DNA of 64,000 nucleotides from Roseivivax halotolerans. GTDB lineage: Bacteria; Pseudomonadota; Alphaproteobacteria; Rhodobacterales; Rhodobacteraceae. Below the pieces are notes generated by a model. It did no database searches and was not told the origin of the DNA. It saw nothing but the letters and a program-made list of their open reading frames with translations. This document shows, one piece after another, positions 45,022-54,400 of the stretch (position 1 is the first letter of the stretch; the number at the start of each line of letters is the position of its first letter). The position numbers were made by a program, and so were the translations under genes. The DNA is taken from positions 17,638 through 81,637 of the forward strand of contig NZ_FOXV01000014.1 in assembly GCF_900115815.1 (NCBI RefSeq), in the 5' to 3' direction.

Positions 45022-46403
45022 GCGGCCTCACCTGCTTCAAAGCATACGACATCCGCGGGCGGCTCGGTGTCGATCTCGACCCAGAAATCGCCTACCGGAT
45101 CGGACGTGCCTTCGCCGACGCGCTCGAGGCCAAGCGGGTCGTCCTTGGCCGCGACGTTCGGGCCTCTTCGGAAGAGCTGGCGGAAGCCGTGGCGCGCGCC
45201 TTAAGCGATGCGGGATGCGAGGTGCTCGACCTCGGGCTCTCAGGCACCGAGGAGATGTATTTCGCTACCACGCATTTCGGCGCCGATGGCGGGATCTGCG
45301 TGACCGCGTCGCATAACCCGATGGATTACAACGGGATGAAGATGGTGCGCGCGGGATCTGCTCCGCTCGGATCGGAGACGGGTTTGGCGCGGATCAAGGA
45401 TTTGGCCGAAGCGGATGAGTTCCCGGCGCCGCGTCCGGACGGATCGATCACGGATGTCGCCAGCGAAGCCCGAGCGGCCTATGTCGCACGCATCGCGTCC
45501 TTCATGGACATGGACACTCTGAACCCGCTCAAGATTCTCGTGAACGCGGGGCACGGCGCTGCCGGGCCGACCTTCGACGCGCTTGCCTCGCACCTGGCGG
45601 ACATGGGCGCGCCTTTCGAGTTCGTCCGCATGTATCACGAGCCGGACGGAACCTTCCCGCAAGGCATCCCGAACCCGCTCCTGCCTGAGAACCGGCCCGC
45701 CACGGCTGAAGCCGTTCGAACGCATGGCGCGGATTTCGGCGTGGCTTGGGACGGCGATTTCGACCGCTGCTTCTTCTTCGATCACACCGGCGCGTTCATC
45801 GACGGGGAATATGTCGTCGGCCTCCTGGCGGAAGCCTTCCTGAAGAAAGAGCCCGGCGCCGCGATCGTCCATGATCCGCGCATCATCTGGAACACGCAGG
45901 ATATAGTGGCCGAAAGTGGCGGGCGCGCGGTGCAGGCGCGAACCGGTCACGCGTTCCTGAAGCAAGCCTTGCGCGACGAGGACGCCGTCTATGGCGGCGA
46001 GATGTCGGCGCATCACTATTTCCGCGACTTCTGCTTTTGCGACTCGGGCATGATCCCGTGGCTCCTCGTCGCCGAGCTCGTCAGCCAAAAGGGACCGCTC
46101 GCTGATCTCGTGGCAGAGCGGCGCACAAAGTTTCCCTCCTCTGGCGAGATCAACTTCACGCTCGAGGATCCCGGCGCAGCCATCGCACGCGTGCGCGCCG
46201 TCTTCGAGCCCGAGGCTCAGGCCGTTGACGAAACCGACGGGCTTGGCTTCGACCTCGGCACCTGGCGGTTCAACCTGCGCAGTTCCAACACCGAACCGGT
46301 CGTGCGCCTCAATGTCGAGGCAAAGGGCGACAGAGCGCTCGTCGATGCGGGCGTCGCGCGCGTCGAAGCGCTGCTGCGGCAAGGCGAAGCCCGTCAGGCT
46401 TAA
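45018..46403 (+). CDS. manB: Phosphomannomutase
   Basis: A 461-residue phosphohexomutase interconverting mannose-6-P and mannose-1-P. The phosphoserine loop GGICVTASHNPMDYNGMKMVR, metal loop WDGDFDRCFFFD, sugar loop GGEMSAHHYFRDF and phosphate-binding end RSSNTEPVVRLN are complete. The CpsG/ManB subfamily fits better than phosphoglucosamine mutase. It is coupled to manC by an ATGA overlap. Confidence 0.94.
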   Translation: MSGLTCFKAYDIRGRLGVDLDPEIAYRIGRAFADALEAKRVVLGRDVRASSEELAEAVARALSDAGCEVLDLGLSGTEEMYFATTHFGADGGICVTASHNPMDYNGMKMVRAGSAPLGSETGLARIKDLAEADEFPAPRPDGSITDVASEARAAYVARIASFMDMDTLNPLKILVNAGHGAAGPTFDALASHLADMGAPFEFVRMYHEPDGTFPQGIPNPLLPENRPATAEAVRTHGADFGVAWDGDFDRCFFFDHTGAFIDGEYVVGLLAEAFLKKEPGAAIVHDPRIIWNTQDIVAESGGRAVQARTGHAFLKQALRDEDAVYGGEMSAHHYFRDFCFCDSGMIPWLLVAELVSQKGPLADLVAERRTKFPSSGEINFTLEDPGAAIARVRAVFEPEAQAVDETDGLGFDLGTWRFNLRSSNTEPVVRLNVEAKGDRALVDAGVARVEALLRQGEARQA

Positions 46404-46461
46404 CGGGGATTTAGGGTTAAGGGGCCATTGTCGGAGCGAACGTTAGCCGCTCCGAGGCCCC

Positions 46462-47622
46462 ATGACGCCCATCACCTGCGCCATCATCGGCACAGCCGGA
46501 CTGCCGGCCCGCTATGGCGGGTTCGAGACGCTCGCCGAAAATCTCGCGCGCCAGAACCGGGAGGCGCCGCAGCCGATGGACCTTACCGTGTATTGTCCCG
46601 GCCGCGGCGGTCCACAGCGCTATGAGGGCGCGCGCCTGCGCTATGTGCCGCTTCCCGCGAATGGCGCCTTCTCGGTTCCCTACGATATCATCTCGATGCT
46701 GGAAGCCGTGCGGCGCGGGACGGACACGATCCTATTGCTCGGCGTGTCGGGCGCGCTTGCTCTGCCGCTCATCCGCGCTGTCTCTCGGGTGCGGATCGTC
46801 ACCAATATCGACGGTCTCGAATGGCAGCGTCGCAAATGGGGGTGGCTTGCGCGGCACGTCCTGCGTCTGTCCGAGCGGGCCGCGATACGCTGGTCGCACC
46901 ATATCGTCGCGGACAATCCCGCCATCGCGCGCCGTGTCACATTCGAATTTGGCCGTGCCTGCCATGTTATCCCTTATGGAAGTGACCATGGCGTGGTTCT
47001 TCCCATCAGGAATTCACCATCTCCGGGCCCTGCCCTCGCAATCGCGCGGATTGAGCCCGAGAACAATGTCGAGATGGTGCTCGAGGCGTTCGCTCAGATG
47101 CCGGAGCGATGCTTGACCTTCGTCGGCAATTGGCAGGCGAGCCGATACGGTCGGCGTCTCAGAGCCCGGTTCGCGGCCTGTCCCAATCTCGATTTGCAGG
47201 ACGCGGTCTATGACCCCCTAGCCCTGTCACGCCTGCGCCGCCGCGCCTCGGTGTATATCCACGGGCATTCTGCCGGTGGGACGAACCCGTCCCTGGTCGA
47301 AATCATGCCCTACCGCATTCCGGTCCTCGCCTTCGCGACGGGCTCGAACTGGCAGACCACCGAAGGACGGGCGCTTTATTTCACGAGCTGCGCCAGTCTT
47401 TGCGCGCAACTTGAGGATCTGTCGGAAGAGAGCGCCCAGCAGATCGGCGACGACATGGCCGCCATCGCCGAACGCCGCTATCGCTGGACGGATGTCGCAG
47501 CGAGATATTTCAGCCTTCTCGCCGCAAGCTGCCGTCCTGCCACAACCAAGATCACTGCGACTCGCCCCTCGTGGCGTTCCGCCTCGTTCCGGTCTAAGCC
47601 TCTGGCTGTAAGCGAGAAGTGA
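46462..47622 (+). CDS. DUF1972 glycosyltransferase (putative rhamnosyltransferase)
   Basis: A 386-residue GT-B enzyme opening ITCAIIGTAGLPARYGGFETLAENLA, the DUF1972 hallmark. The middle has VTNIDGLEWQRRKWGWLARHVLRLSERAAIRWSHHIVADNP and the end VYIHGHSAGGTNPSLVEIMPYRIPVLAFATGSNW. Members are often called beta-1,4-rhamnosyltransferases. That fits its place directly in front of the second dTDP-rhamnose gene set (6 bp before rfbB copy 2). Confidence 0.85.
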   Translation: MTPITCAIIGTAGLPARYGGFETLAENLARQNREAPQPMDLTVYCPGRGGPQRYEGARLRYVPLPANGAFSVPYDIISMLEAVRRGTDTILLLGVSGALALPLIRAVSRVRIVTNIDGLEWQRRKWGWLARHVLRLSERAAIRWSHHIVADNPAIARRVTFEFGRACHVIPYGSDHGVVLPIRNSPSPGPALAIARIEPENNVEMVLEAFAQMPERCLTFVGNWQASRYGRRLRARFAACPNLDLQDAVYDPLALSRLRRRASVYIHGHSAGGTNPSLVEIMPYRIPVLAFATGSNWQTTEGRALYFTSCASLCAQLEDLSEESAQQIGDDMAAIAERRYRWTDVAARYFSLLAASCRPATTKITATRPSWRSASFRSKPLAVSEK

Positions 47623-47628
47623 GGCGCC

Positions 47629-48669
47629 ATGAAGATCCTCGTAACAGGCGGTGCGGGCTTTATCGGCTCCGCGGTGGTGCGGCTTGCGGTGAGCCGAGGG
47701 CACGAGGTCGTCAATCTCGATGCGCTGACCTATGCGGCCAACCCCGCAAACGTCGCGCCGGTGGCCGACAGCCCGCTCTACAGGTTCGAACATGCCGACA
47801 TTCGTGACCGTGCCGCGCTTGACCGTATCTTTGCCGAACATGCGCCCGACGCAGTCATGCATCTCGCGGCCGAAAGCCACGTGGATCGCTCGATCGACGG
47901 CCCGGCCGCCTTCATGGAGACGAACGTTACCGGCACGTTTCACCTCCTAGAGGCGGCCCGAAGCTATTGGCTCGCTAAGGGCCGCCCGGATACCTTCCGA
48001 TTCCACCATGTCTCGACCGACGAGGTCTTCGGATCGCTCGGCGAGACAGGGCTCTTCACCGAAGAGACGGCCTACGATCCGCGCTCGCCCTATTCCGCTT
48101 CCAAAGCCGCCTCGGATCACCTCGTTCGCGCCTGGGGAGAGACCTACGGGCTGCCGGTGGTGCTCTCGAACTGCTCCAACAATTACGGCCCCTACCACTT
48201 CCCCGAGAAGCTGATCCCCGTCGTCATACTGAACGCGCTACATGGCCAGCCGATCCCGGTCTATGGCGCGGGGCGGAACGTGCGCGACTGGCTGTATGTC
48301 GAGGATCACGCCGACGCGCTCCTGACGGTCTTGCAAGACGGGGCCCTCGGGCGCAGCTACAATATCGGCGGGAACAACGAGCGGGCCAATATCGATCTTG
48401 TCCGGGATCTCTGCGCCATCCTCGACCGCTTGCGCCCGGACGCCGCGCCGCACGGCGATCTCATCACCTTCGTCGCGGACCGCCCGGGCCACGATCTGCG
48501 CTACGCCATCGACGCAAGCCGGATCCGGGACGAGCTCGGTTGGCAGCCTTCCGTCACCTTGCAGGAAGGCCTCGAGCGGACCGTGCGCTGGTATCTCGAG
48601 AACGAGGACTGGTGGCGTCCGCTTCTGAGCCGCGACGGCGTCGGAACGCGGCTGGGGATCGGCTCATGA
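47629..48669 (+). CDS. rfbB: dTDP-glucose 4,6-dehydratase (copy 2)
   Basis: A 346-residue enzyme, the same reaction as copy 1. NAD motif [19 protein letters not shown] and [15 protein letters not shown] are intact. The N-terminal half diverges from copy 1 ([25 protein letters not shown] versus [25 protein letters not shown]), while the second half matches it nearly base for base. It starts 6 bp after the DUF1972 gene and overlaps rfbD copy 2 by 4 bp. No rfbC lies between or around them. Confidence 0.93.
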   Translation: MKILVTGGAGFIGSAVVRLAVSRGHEVVNLDALTYAANPANVAPVADSPLYRFEHADIRDRAALDRIFAEHAPDAVMHLAAESHVDRSIDGPAAFMETNVTGTFHLLEAARSYWLAKGRPDTFRFHHVSTDEVFGSLGETGLFTEETAYDPRSPYSASKAASDHLVRAWGETYGLPVVLSNCSNNYGPYHFPEKLIPVVILNALHGQPIPVYGAGRNVRDWLYVEDHADALLTVLQDGALGRSYNIGGNNERANIDLVRDLCAILDRLRPDAAPHGDLITFVADRPGHDLRYAIDASRIRDELGWQPSVTLQEGLERTVRWYLENEDWWRPLLSRDGVGTRLGIGS

Positions 48670-50293
48670 GCATCCTGGTGTTCGGACGCTCGGGCCAGGT
48701 CGCAACCGAACTTGCGACATCGCCCGATGTCATCGCGCTCGGGCGCGCGGCCTGCGATGTGACCGACGCGGATGCCATCCGCGCCGCGATCGAGAGCCAT
48801 GCGCCCAAGGCCATCATCAACGCCGCCGCCTATACCGCCGTCGACCGCGCCGAGGCCGAGCCCGACGCGGCCGCGGCCCTGAACGCGCGTGCGCCCGCCG
48901 TCATGGCAGAGGTCGCCGCCGCGCGCGGCATTCCCTTCGTGCATATCTCGACCGATTACGTCTTCGACGGGTCGGGCGATGCCCCTCGCGCGCCGAACGC
49001 CGTGCCTCGACCCCTCAATGTCTACGGGGCCACTAAGCAGGACGGCGAAGAGGCGGTCCGCGCGGCGGGCGGCCCTCATGCCATCCTGCGCACCTCTTGG
49101 GTCTTCTCGGCGCATGGCGCGAACTTCGTGAAGACGATGCTGCGCCTTGGCGCGGAGCGGGACGCGCTGAGCATCGTCTCCGACCAGATCGGCGGGCCCA
49201 CCCCGGCCCGCGCCATCGCCGAGGCCTGCCTCAAGATCGCAGCGCAGCTCTCTGACAACACGGAGCTTTCCGGCACATACCACGTCTCGGGCGCGCCGGA
49301 TGTCAGCTGGGCGGACTTCGCCCGCGCGATCTTCGAAGCGGCTGGGCTCGATTGCACCGTGACCGACATCCCGACCTCGGCTTATCCCACCCCGGCGGCG
49401 CGTCCGCTCAATTCCCGTCTCGATTGCGCCGCGACCGCCGAGGCCTTCGGCATCGGCCGGCCCGACTGGCGCGCGCATCTCGATCTCGTTCTGAAGGAGC
49501 TCGCATGACACAGCGCAAAGGCATCATCCTCGCCGGGGGCTCCGGCACGCGGCTCTACCCGATCACGATGGGCGTCTCGAAGCAGCTCCTGCCGGTCTAC
49601 GACAAGCCGATGGTCTATTACCCGCTCACGGTCCTGATGCTGGCCGGTATCCGCGAGATCTGTGTCATCACCACGCCCGAAGACCAGGCGCAGTTCCAGC
49701 GCACGCTCGGCGACGGCTCGCAATGGGGGATCAGCCTCACCTATATCGAGCAGCCCTCCCCGGACGGGCTGGCGCAGGCATATCTCCTTGCGCGCGACTT
49801 CCTGGATGGGGCGCCCTCGGCGATGGTGCTCGGCGACAACGTCTTCTTCGGCCACGGCCTGCCCGAGCTTCTCGCAGAGGCCGATGCTCGCACAACCGGC
49901 GGCACGGTCTTCGGCTACCGCGTCTCGGACCCCGAGCGCTACGGCGTCGTCGATTACGACGCGGCCGGGCGCGTGACCCAGATCATCGAGAAGCCGCAGA
50001 AAGCGCCCTCGCCCTACGCGGTCACGGGGCTTTACTTCCTCGATGGCACCGCGCCCGAGCGCGCCGCCACCGTGACCCCGTCTGACCGCGGCGAGCTCGA
50101 GATCACCTCGCTTCTCGAGACCTATCTCGAGGATGGTCTGCTCGACGTGCGCCGGATGGGCCGCGGCTATGCCTGGCTCGACACTGGCACCCACGGCAGC
50201 CTCCTCGATGCCGGCAACTTCGTCCGCACCCTCGTCCAACGCCAGGGCCTGCAGATCGGCAATCCCGACGAGATCGCATATGAGGCCGGGTGG
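48100..50293. repeat. Long near-identical repeat, copy B (rfbB 3' part - rfbD - rfbA)
   Basis: Direct partner of 38790-40983, offset 9,310 bp with no indels. Recombination between the two would delete the 9.3 kb carrying the WecA-like, manC, manB and DUF1972 genes. The mismatches cluster at the two ends of the repeat, and the middle 1.48 kb has one. Confidence 0.9.
48666..49508 (+). CDS. rfbD: dTDP-4-dehydrorhamnose reductase (copy 2)
   Basis: 280 residues, identical to copy 1 except His45 for Arg45. All reductase motifs ([24 protein letters not shown]) are present. It sits in an intact rfbB-rfbD-rfbA operon with 4-bp overlaps on both sides. The lack of rfbC here means the pathway depends on the damaged copy at 37.8 kb or on a gene outside the window. 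Confidence 0.94.
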   Translation: MSILVFGRSGQVATELATSPDVIALGRAACDVTDADAIRAAIESHAPKAIINAAAYTAVDRAEAEPDAAAALNARAPAVMAEVAAARGIPFVHISTDYVFDGSGDAPRAPNAVPRPLNVYGATKQDGEEAVRAAGGPHAILRTSWVFSAHGANFVKTMLRLGAERDALSIVSDQIGGPTPARAIAEACLKIAAQLSDNTELSGTYHVSGAPDVSWADFARAIFEAAGLDCTVTDIPTSAYPTPAARPLNSRLDCAATAEAFGIGRPDWRAHLDLVLKELA

Positions 50294-50377
50294 GTCGGCC
50301 GGGACGAGATCGAAGCGCGCGCAAAAGCCTTCGGAAAGAACGATTACGGCGCGTACCTGAGGCGGCTTCTGGACTAA
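49505..50377 (+). CDS. rfbA: Glucose-1-phosphate thymidylyltransferase (copy 2)
   Basis: A 290-residue enzyme with a GC-rich, family-typical C-terminus (VGRDEIEARAKAFGKNDYGAYLRRLLD). Its N-terminal nucleotide loop and [19 protein letters not shown] match copy 1. Base differences from copy 1 begin at 49869 (CTT/CTC) and increase towards the 3' end, stopping abruptly at the 50293 join. This looks like the native version; copy 1 is the mosaic. Last gene of the EPS locus, convergent with the metalloprotease gene. Confidence 0.94.
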   Translation: MTQRKGIILAGGSGTRLYPITMGVSKQLLPVYDKPMVYYPLTVLMLAGIREICVITTPEDQAQFQRTLGDGSQWGISLTYIEQPSPDGLAQAYLLARDFLDGAPSAMVLGDNVFFGHGLPELLAEADARTTGGTVFGYRVSDPERYGVVDYDAAGRVTQIIEKPQKAPSPYAVTGLYFLDGTAPERAATVTPSDRGELEITSLLETYLEDGLLDVRRMGRGYAWLDTGTHGSLLDAGNFVRTLVQRQGLQIGNPDEIAYEAGWVGRDEIEARAKAFGKNDYGAYLRRLLD

Positions 50378-50386
50378 GGCAGAGCC

Positions 50387-51673
50387 TCAGGCCAGAAGGT
50401 AATCCGCCTCGGATGCGGTTGTAGATGCGCCGACGCCCTCGAACAGGATCGTCTGGTCGAAGAAGCTGAGCTCGAACCCCTCCGGCGTCCTGTCGAAAGA
50501 GAAGTTGCGCAAGCCGATCCGTCCGTAATCGGACAGGTCGAGCTGGTCGTCACCGTTGCCCCAATCGGTGATGACATCGTAACCACCTTGGCCCTCGACG
50601 AAGATGAACGTGTCGTCGCCGGCGCCGCCAGTCAGAACGTTGTCGGCGGCATTGGCAATGATCGCGTCATTACCCGAGCCGCCGGTCGCGTTTTCGATCA
50701 CGACACCATTGGCGATCGTATAGCCGCCATAGATGCCCTCGACATAGGAGATCCAGCCGCCACCGCCTTCCTCGAGTTCCAGCGTGGCCGGGCGCAGGTC
50801 GAGAACCGCGTTCTCGCTGCCGTCGTAGCGCAGCTCGTCCGTGCCGCCCGCATCCCAGATGCAGGCATAGAACGTCCCGGAGCCGTTGGCATCCGGCAGC
50901 ATGTAGACGTCATCGCCTGTCGCATGGTCCATGTTCGCGCCGTACTTGTCCTGAAGCACCGCGATATCGACCGCCATCGGCGTGCCCTGATACCCGTAAT
51001 TCACCGTATCGAGCGGTGTCACATCGCCATCGGGGTTCGTCACCCAGCCATCGATATAGGACATCATCGTGTAGACGCCCTGGTTCAGATCGTCGACGCC
51101 GGTGCTGCCGGAGTTGAACACGCCGGGCAGGATCGGCGAGCCGCCGCCAGTGTCATGCGGATGCGCGAGGCCGAGCCCGTGGCCGAGCTCATGAATGAGG
51201 GTGATGAAGCCGTAGCCGCCCTGTTCGAGACCGCCGGTTTCGTTCCAGCCGGTGCCTTCGCTGTTGAAGCCACCGGAGCCTTCGTTGAGCGTTCCCGGCG
51301 GGTTAAAGACACCGAGATAAAGACCGCGCGCGTCGACCTTGTTCAGAACGAGTTCCGCGTCCTCGGCATTGTCGACCTCGACGAACTCGACGTCGATGAT
51401 GTCCTCGAAGGTCTGAAACGCGATTTCAGCCTGACCTTTCTCATACTCCGACCATTCCTGCGACTGGAAAAAGCCGAACCGCTCCCCGGGCACGGCGAAG
51501 TAGTATTCGATCACCATGTCGCCGTCGGCGTTGGTCTGACCGGACGAGATCTGCGTGCCCCAGTCGATCGCGTCGGTGTAATCGGTGGTCACCGCGACCG
51601 AAGGATCCGGGAGCGTCGTCGCCCCGGTCTGGTTGCCGTTCATCAGTCCAGCTTTGTCACAATAAATGCACAT
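50387..51673 (-). CDS. Serralysin-like M10 metalloprotease with RTX repeats
   Basis: A 428-residue secreted protease. The zinc site HELGHGLGLAHP is at residues 161-172 and the Met-turn TMMSY at 202-206, the metzincin hallmark. Near residue 335 are RTX-type Ca-binding repeats (GGSGNDAIIAN, LTGGAGDDTFIF) and a C-terminal beta region ending EADYLLA. There is no Sec signal peptide, as expected for type I secretion through ABC/MFP/TolC. The secretion genes are not adjacent. It may degrade proteins around the cell. It follows the Anbu gene after about 120 bp. Confidence 0.9.
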   Translation of the reverse strand: MCIYCDKAGLMNGNQTGATTLPDPSVAVTTDYTDAIDWGTQISSGQTNADGDMVIEYYFAVPGERFGFFQSQEWSEYEKGQAEIAFQTFEDIIDVEFVEVDNAEDAELVLNKVDARGLYLGVFNPPGTLNEGSGGFNSEGTGWNETGGLEQGGYGFITLIHELGHGLGLAHPHDTGGGSPILPGVFNSGSTGVDDLNQGVYTMMSYIDGWVTNPDGDVTPLDTVNYGYQGTPMAVDIAVLQDKYGANMDHATGDDVYMLPDANGSGTFYACIWDAGGTDELRYDGSENAVLDLRPATLELEEGGGGWISYVEGIYGGYTIANGVVIENATGGSGNDAIIANAADNVLTGGAGDDTFIFVEGQGGYDVITDWGNGDDQLDLSDYGRIGLRNFSFDRTPEGFELSFFDQTILFEGVGASTTASEADYLLA

Positions 51674-51791
51674 GAAATCCGTCCGCCGCGCTTAATTGCA
51701 CCCTTGCGCGCAAATTAGCCGCGACCGGTCGGACAAATCAATCGTCAAGAGCCGATGAAACGAATTTTCCCTGACGTTGAGTAAAGATGAG

Positions 51792-52514
51792 TCAGACGGA
51801 TGCGATTGTCTGAAACGCGTTTCGAAGCGCTTCGGACCAAGCCTGGCTCATCTTCTGGAAGCTTGGGTCTTCCGCCTCGATGCGGCGAGCCCGGCTGATC
51901 TGCAGCGCGTCGTTCTCGATCACTACGAGATCGAGCGGCATGCCGACGCTCAGGTTCGACCGCAAGGTCGAATCCATCGACAAGAGCACCGCCTTTTCGG
52001 CATCCGCGAGCGTAGTTTCCGGCCGGATCACGCGATCCAAGATCGGCTTGCCGTATTTGTGCTCCCCGATCTGGAGATAAGGCGTCTCGGCGGTGGCCTC
52101 GATGAAATTGCCCTGCGGATAGATAAGAAAGAGGCGCATGGCGCCATCCGCGCGCTGGCCGGCGAGGATTAGCGATGCCGAAACGCCGGTTTCCTGCCGC
52201 TGCATCTTACCCCGGACCTCATGCGTGACCTGGCCCAGCATGTTGCCTACGATCTCCGCGACGCGAAGCATAGAGGGTGCATGCATGATCGAACTGTTCT
52301 CATCGCCATGTTCGATCGCCTCGGTCAGTCGCGCGATCGTCGTCTGCGTCACCGACAGGCTGCCTGCCGTCATGATCGCGATTACGCGCTCACCCGGTGT
52401 CTCGAAGGTGAACATCTTTCGATAGGTGGAGATATTGTCGAGCCCGGCATTGGTGCGGGTGTCTGACAGAAGGACCATCCCCTCGTTCAGAAGGAGGCCG
52501 ACGCAATAGGTCAT
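51792..52514 (-). CDS. Anbu-type proteasome-like peptidase
   Basis: A 240-residue Ntn-hydrolase of the ancestral beta-subunit (Anbu/BPH) family. After Met removal the N-terminal residue is Thr (MTYCVGLLLNEGMVLLSDTRTNAG), the likely nucleophile; the Asp/Lys helpers follow in SDTRTNAG and STYRKMF. Anbu forms helical-ring assemblies; its substrates are unclear. Its partners (transglutaminase-like, alpha-E, ATP-grasp) lie upstream on the same strand, the classic four-gene set. Confidence 0.9.
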   Translation of the reverse strand: MTYCVGLLLNEGMVLLSDTRTNAGLDNISTYRKMFTFETPGERVIAIMTAGSLSVTQTTIARLTEAIEHGDENSSIMHAPSMLRVAEIVGNMLGQVTHEVRGKMQRQETGVSASLILAGQRADGAMRLFLIYPQGNFIEATAETPYLQIGEHKYGKPILDRVIRPETTLADAEKAVLLSMDSTLRSNLSVGMPLDLVVIENDALQISRARRIEAEDPSFQKMSQAWSEALRNAFQTIASV

Positions 52515-52609
52515 CGATTCGAACCTGTATTCATAGCCGCTCAGGCTTAAGCCTCATCCCGCGACGCTTCAATGCGTGCATGATCCCGTATCGCGCGGGC
52601 GTTACCGTT

Positions 52610-53446
52610 TCATTGCTGCTGTTGCCCTTCCACTCCGCCTTCGCGCACCTTCACGCGCACATCGAGCCGCTCGCCACCGCCGCCGGTTACCATCCCGCGG
52701 ATCGGAGAGGCATCCTGCGCATCGTACCCCGAGCCGAGGCGGATGTAGCGATCATCGGGGCAGACGCCGTTCGAGGCGTCGAAGCCGACCCAGCCCAGAT
52801 CCTCGACATAGAGTTCCGCCCAGGCATGGCTGGCCTCGGACATATGGTCCTCGGACGCGCTGAAAAGATAGCCTGTCACATAGCGCGCCGGGATGCCCGA
52901 GAGCTGTGCCAGCGCGATCAGAACATGAGTTTGATCCTGACAGACCCCTTTGCCGAGATCGAACGCCTCGGCGGCGGTCGTGTAATGCTCGGTCTCGCCG
53001 GGCATGTATTCGACGCGCTCCGCCGTCACCGTGGAAAGCGCATGCGCCTTTTCGAGAGTGGGCTTGCCCTCGAGCGCAGAGAGCGTCTCTTCGGCCGCCT
53101 CCCGCAAGGGTTGGCTGGGCCAGGTGCGCGCGGTCGGAGTGAGATAGGCCGAAGGCGGCACTTTCTCGCGGTGATCCTTGAGGATGCCAGCGTAATCGGT
53201 CGTCTCGACCTCGCCGGTCACCTCGATCTCGAACGCATCGAGCGGCCCCTGCACGCTCACTGTTTCGGTCCAGTCGCCGGCCCCGTCGCGGAAGGCGGCC
53301 CCGCGCGTCGCCTGGAGCATGTTCACCTCCCACGTTATCACGCGCTGGTTGGCGCAGCGCGACGGCACGAGCCGATGCGACTGGATCAGCCGCCGGACCG
53401 GGATATCGAAATTGTAGCGGGTGATATGGCTGACGCTGAGCTTCAT
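52610..53446 (-). CDS. Transglutaminase-like cysteine peptidase family protein
   Basis: A 278-residue protein with the bacterial transglutaminase N-terminal domain (MKLSVSHITRYNFDIPVRRLIQSHRLVPS) and a papain-like core. The triad is visible: Cys in GKGVCQDQTHVLIALAQLSGIPARYVTGYL, His in ASHAWAELYVEDLGWVGFD, Asp in the same segment. Always found with alpha-E and cpATP-grasp proteins, probably as a peptide ligase/amidase system. It overlaps the alpha-E gene by 4 bp. Confidence 0.88.
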   Translation of the reverse strand: MKLSVSHITRYNFDIPVRRLIQSHRLVPSRCANQRVITWEVNMLQATRGAAFRDGAGDWTETVSVQGPLDAFEIEVTGEVETTDYAGILKDHREKVPPSAYLTPTARTWPSQPLREAAEETLSALEGKPTLEKAHALSTVTAERVEYMPGETEHYTTAAEAFDLGKGVCQDQTHVLIALAQLSGIPARYVTGYLFSASEDHMSEASHAWAELYVEDLGWVGFDASNGVCPDDRYIRLGSGYDAQDASPIRGMVTGGGGERLDVRVKVREGGVEGQQQQ

Positions 53447-54396
53447 TCCGGCACCCCTTCCAGGTAACTCGACTGGACCGCGCCCGCGATCTCCGAGTTG
53501 CGTGACATGTAGCGCAACAGGAACTGGTGCAGGCCCTCATCGAAGATGTCTTCGATCGTCGCCTCCGCGAGCTCCCCGAGAAGACCGCGCGCATGGGACG
53601 CGGCTCTCGGTGTGTGGCCATAGCCTCGCGCAAGCGCATCGAGGTGATCGACGCTGCCTTGCGTCGCGGACAGAAGTGAGCGCGGGAACTGCCGATTCAG
53701 GATCAGAAGATGGGCGATCTTGGCGGCGGTGATCTCTCCCTTGTAAGCCCAGACGAAGGCCCGGTGCGCCTGCATCGACCGAAGCAATGTCGCCCATTGC
53801 GACTGATCGAGGGCCGAGCCCACATAGGACAGGCTCGGGAGCAGCACGTAATATTTCACGTCGAGAAGCCGCGCCGTGTTGTCTCCGCGCTCGATCGAGT
53901 GGCCGAGCCCCATGAAATTATAGCCATCATTGCGAAGCTGCGTTGCATCAATGGCCCCGCGGATCTGCGCGCCCGAACGGAGCGACCAATCGGCCAGATC
54001 GTTCACCAGAAGCTTCGACCGCTCCATCCGGTGAAAGCCCTGCAATTCCTGGAACGTCGTGTTGATCGCGTCCCAGACAGAACTTGTCAGCGCCGTGCGG
54101 ACGACGCGTGCGTTCTCCCGTGCGGCGGCGAGGCAAGACATGACCGATGCCGGGTTCGCGCTGTCGAAGAACAGGAAGGTCTCGACGTTCCGTTGAACCG
54201 GGTCGCCAAACTTCTCGCGGAAGGCTTCGAGCTGGCCGAGCGCTTGCAGCACGGCCTCCCAGTCGTTGCGAAGGCCGCCGCCGATATCCGGCATCAACGC
54301 GTTGCGAGCGCCCACCTGCAGAAGGCGCGCGGTGGTTTCGGCGCGCTCGAGATAGCGGGCCATCCAGTAAAGATGCGATGCGGTCCGGCTCAGCAT
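53443..54396 (-). CDS. Alpha-E domain protein (DUF403)
   Basis: A 317-residue all-helical protein starting MLSRTASHLYWMARYLERAETTARLLQVGARNALMPD, the DUF403 signature. Further blocks are RENARVVRTALTSSVWDAINTTFQEL and GLGHSIERGDNTARLLDVKYYVLLPSL. It is the usual companion of cp-ATP-grasp and transglutaminase-like proteins; the function is not established biochemically. It lies 4 bp after the ATP-grasp gene and overlaps the transglutaminase gene. Confidence 0.9.
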   Translation of the reverse strand: MLSRTASHLYWMARYLERAETTARLLQVGARNALMPDIGGGLRNDWEAVLQALGQLEAFREKFGDPVQRNVETFLFFDSANPASVMSCLAAARENARVVRTALTSSVWDAINTTFQELQGFHRMERSKLLVNDLADWSLRSGAQIRGAIDATQLRNDGYNFMGLGHSIERGDNTARLLDVKYYVLLPSLSYVGSALDQSQWATLLRSMQAHRAFVWAYKGEITAAKIAHLLILNRQFPRSLLSATQGSVDHLDALARGYGHTPRAASHARGLLGELAEATIEDIFDEGLHQFLLRYMSRNSEIAGAVQSSYLEGVPE

Positions 54397-54400
54397 GTCG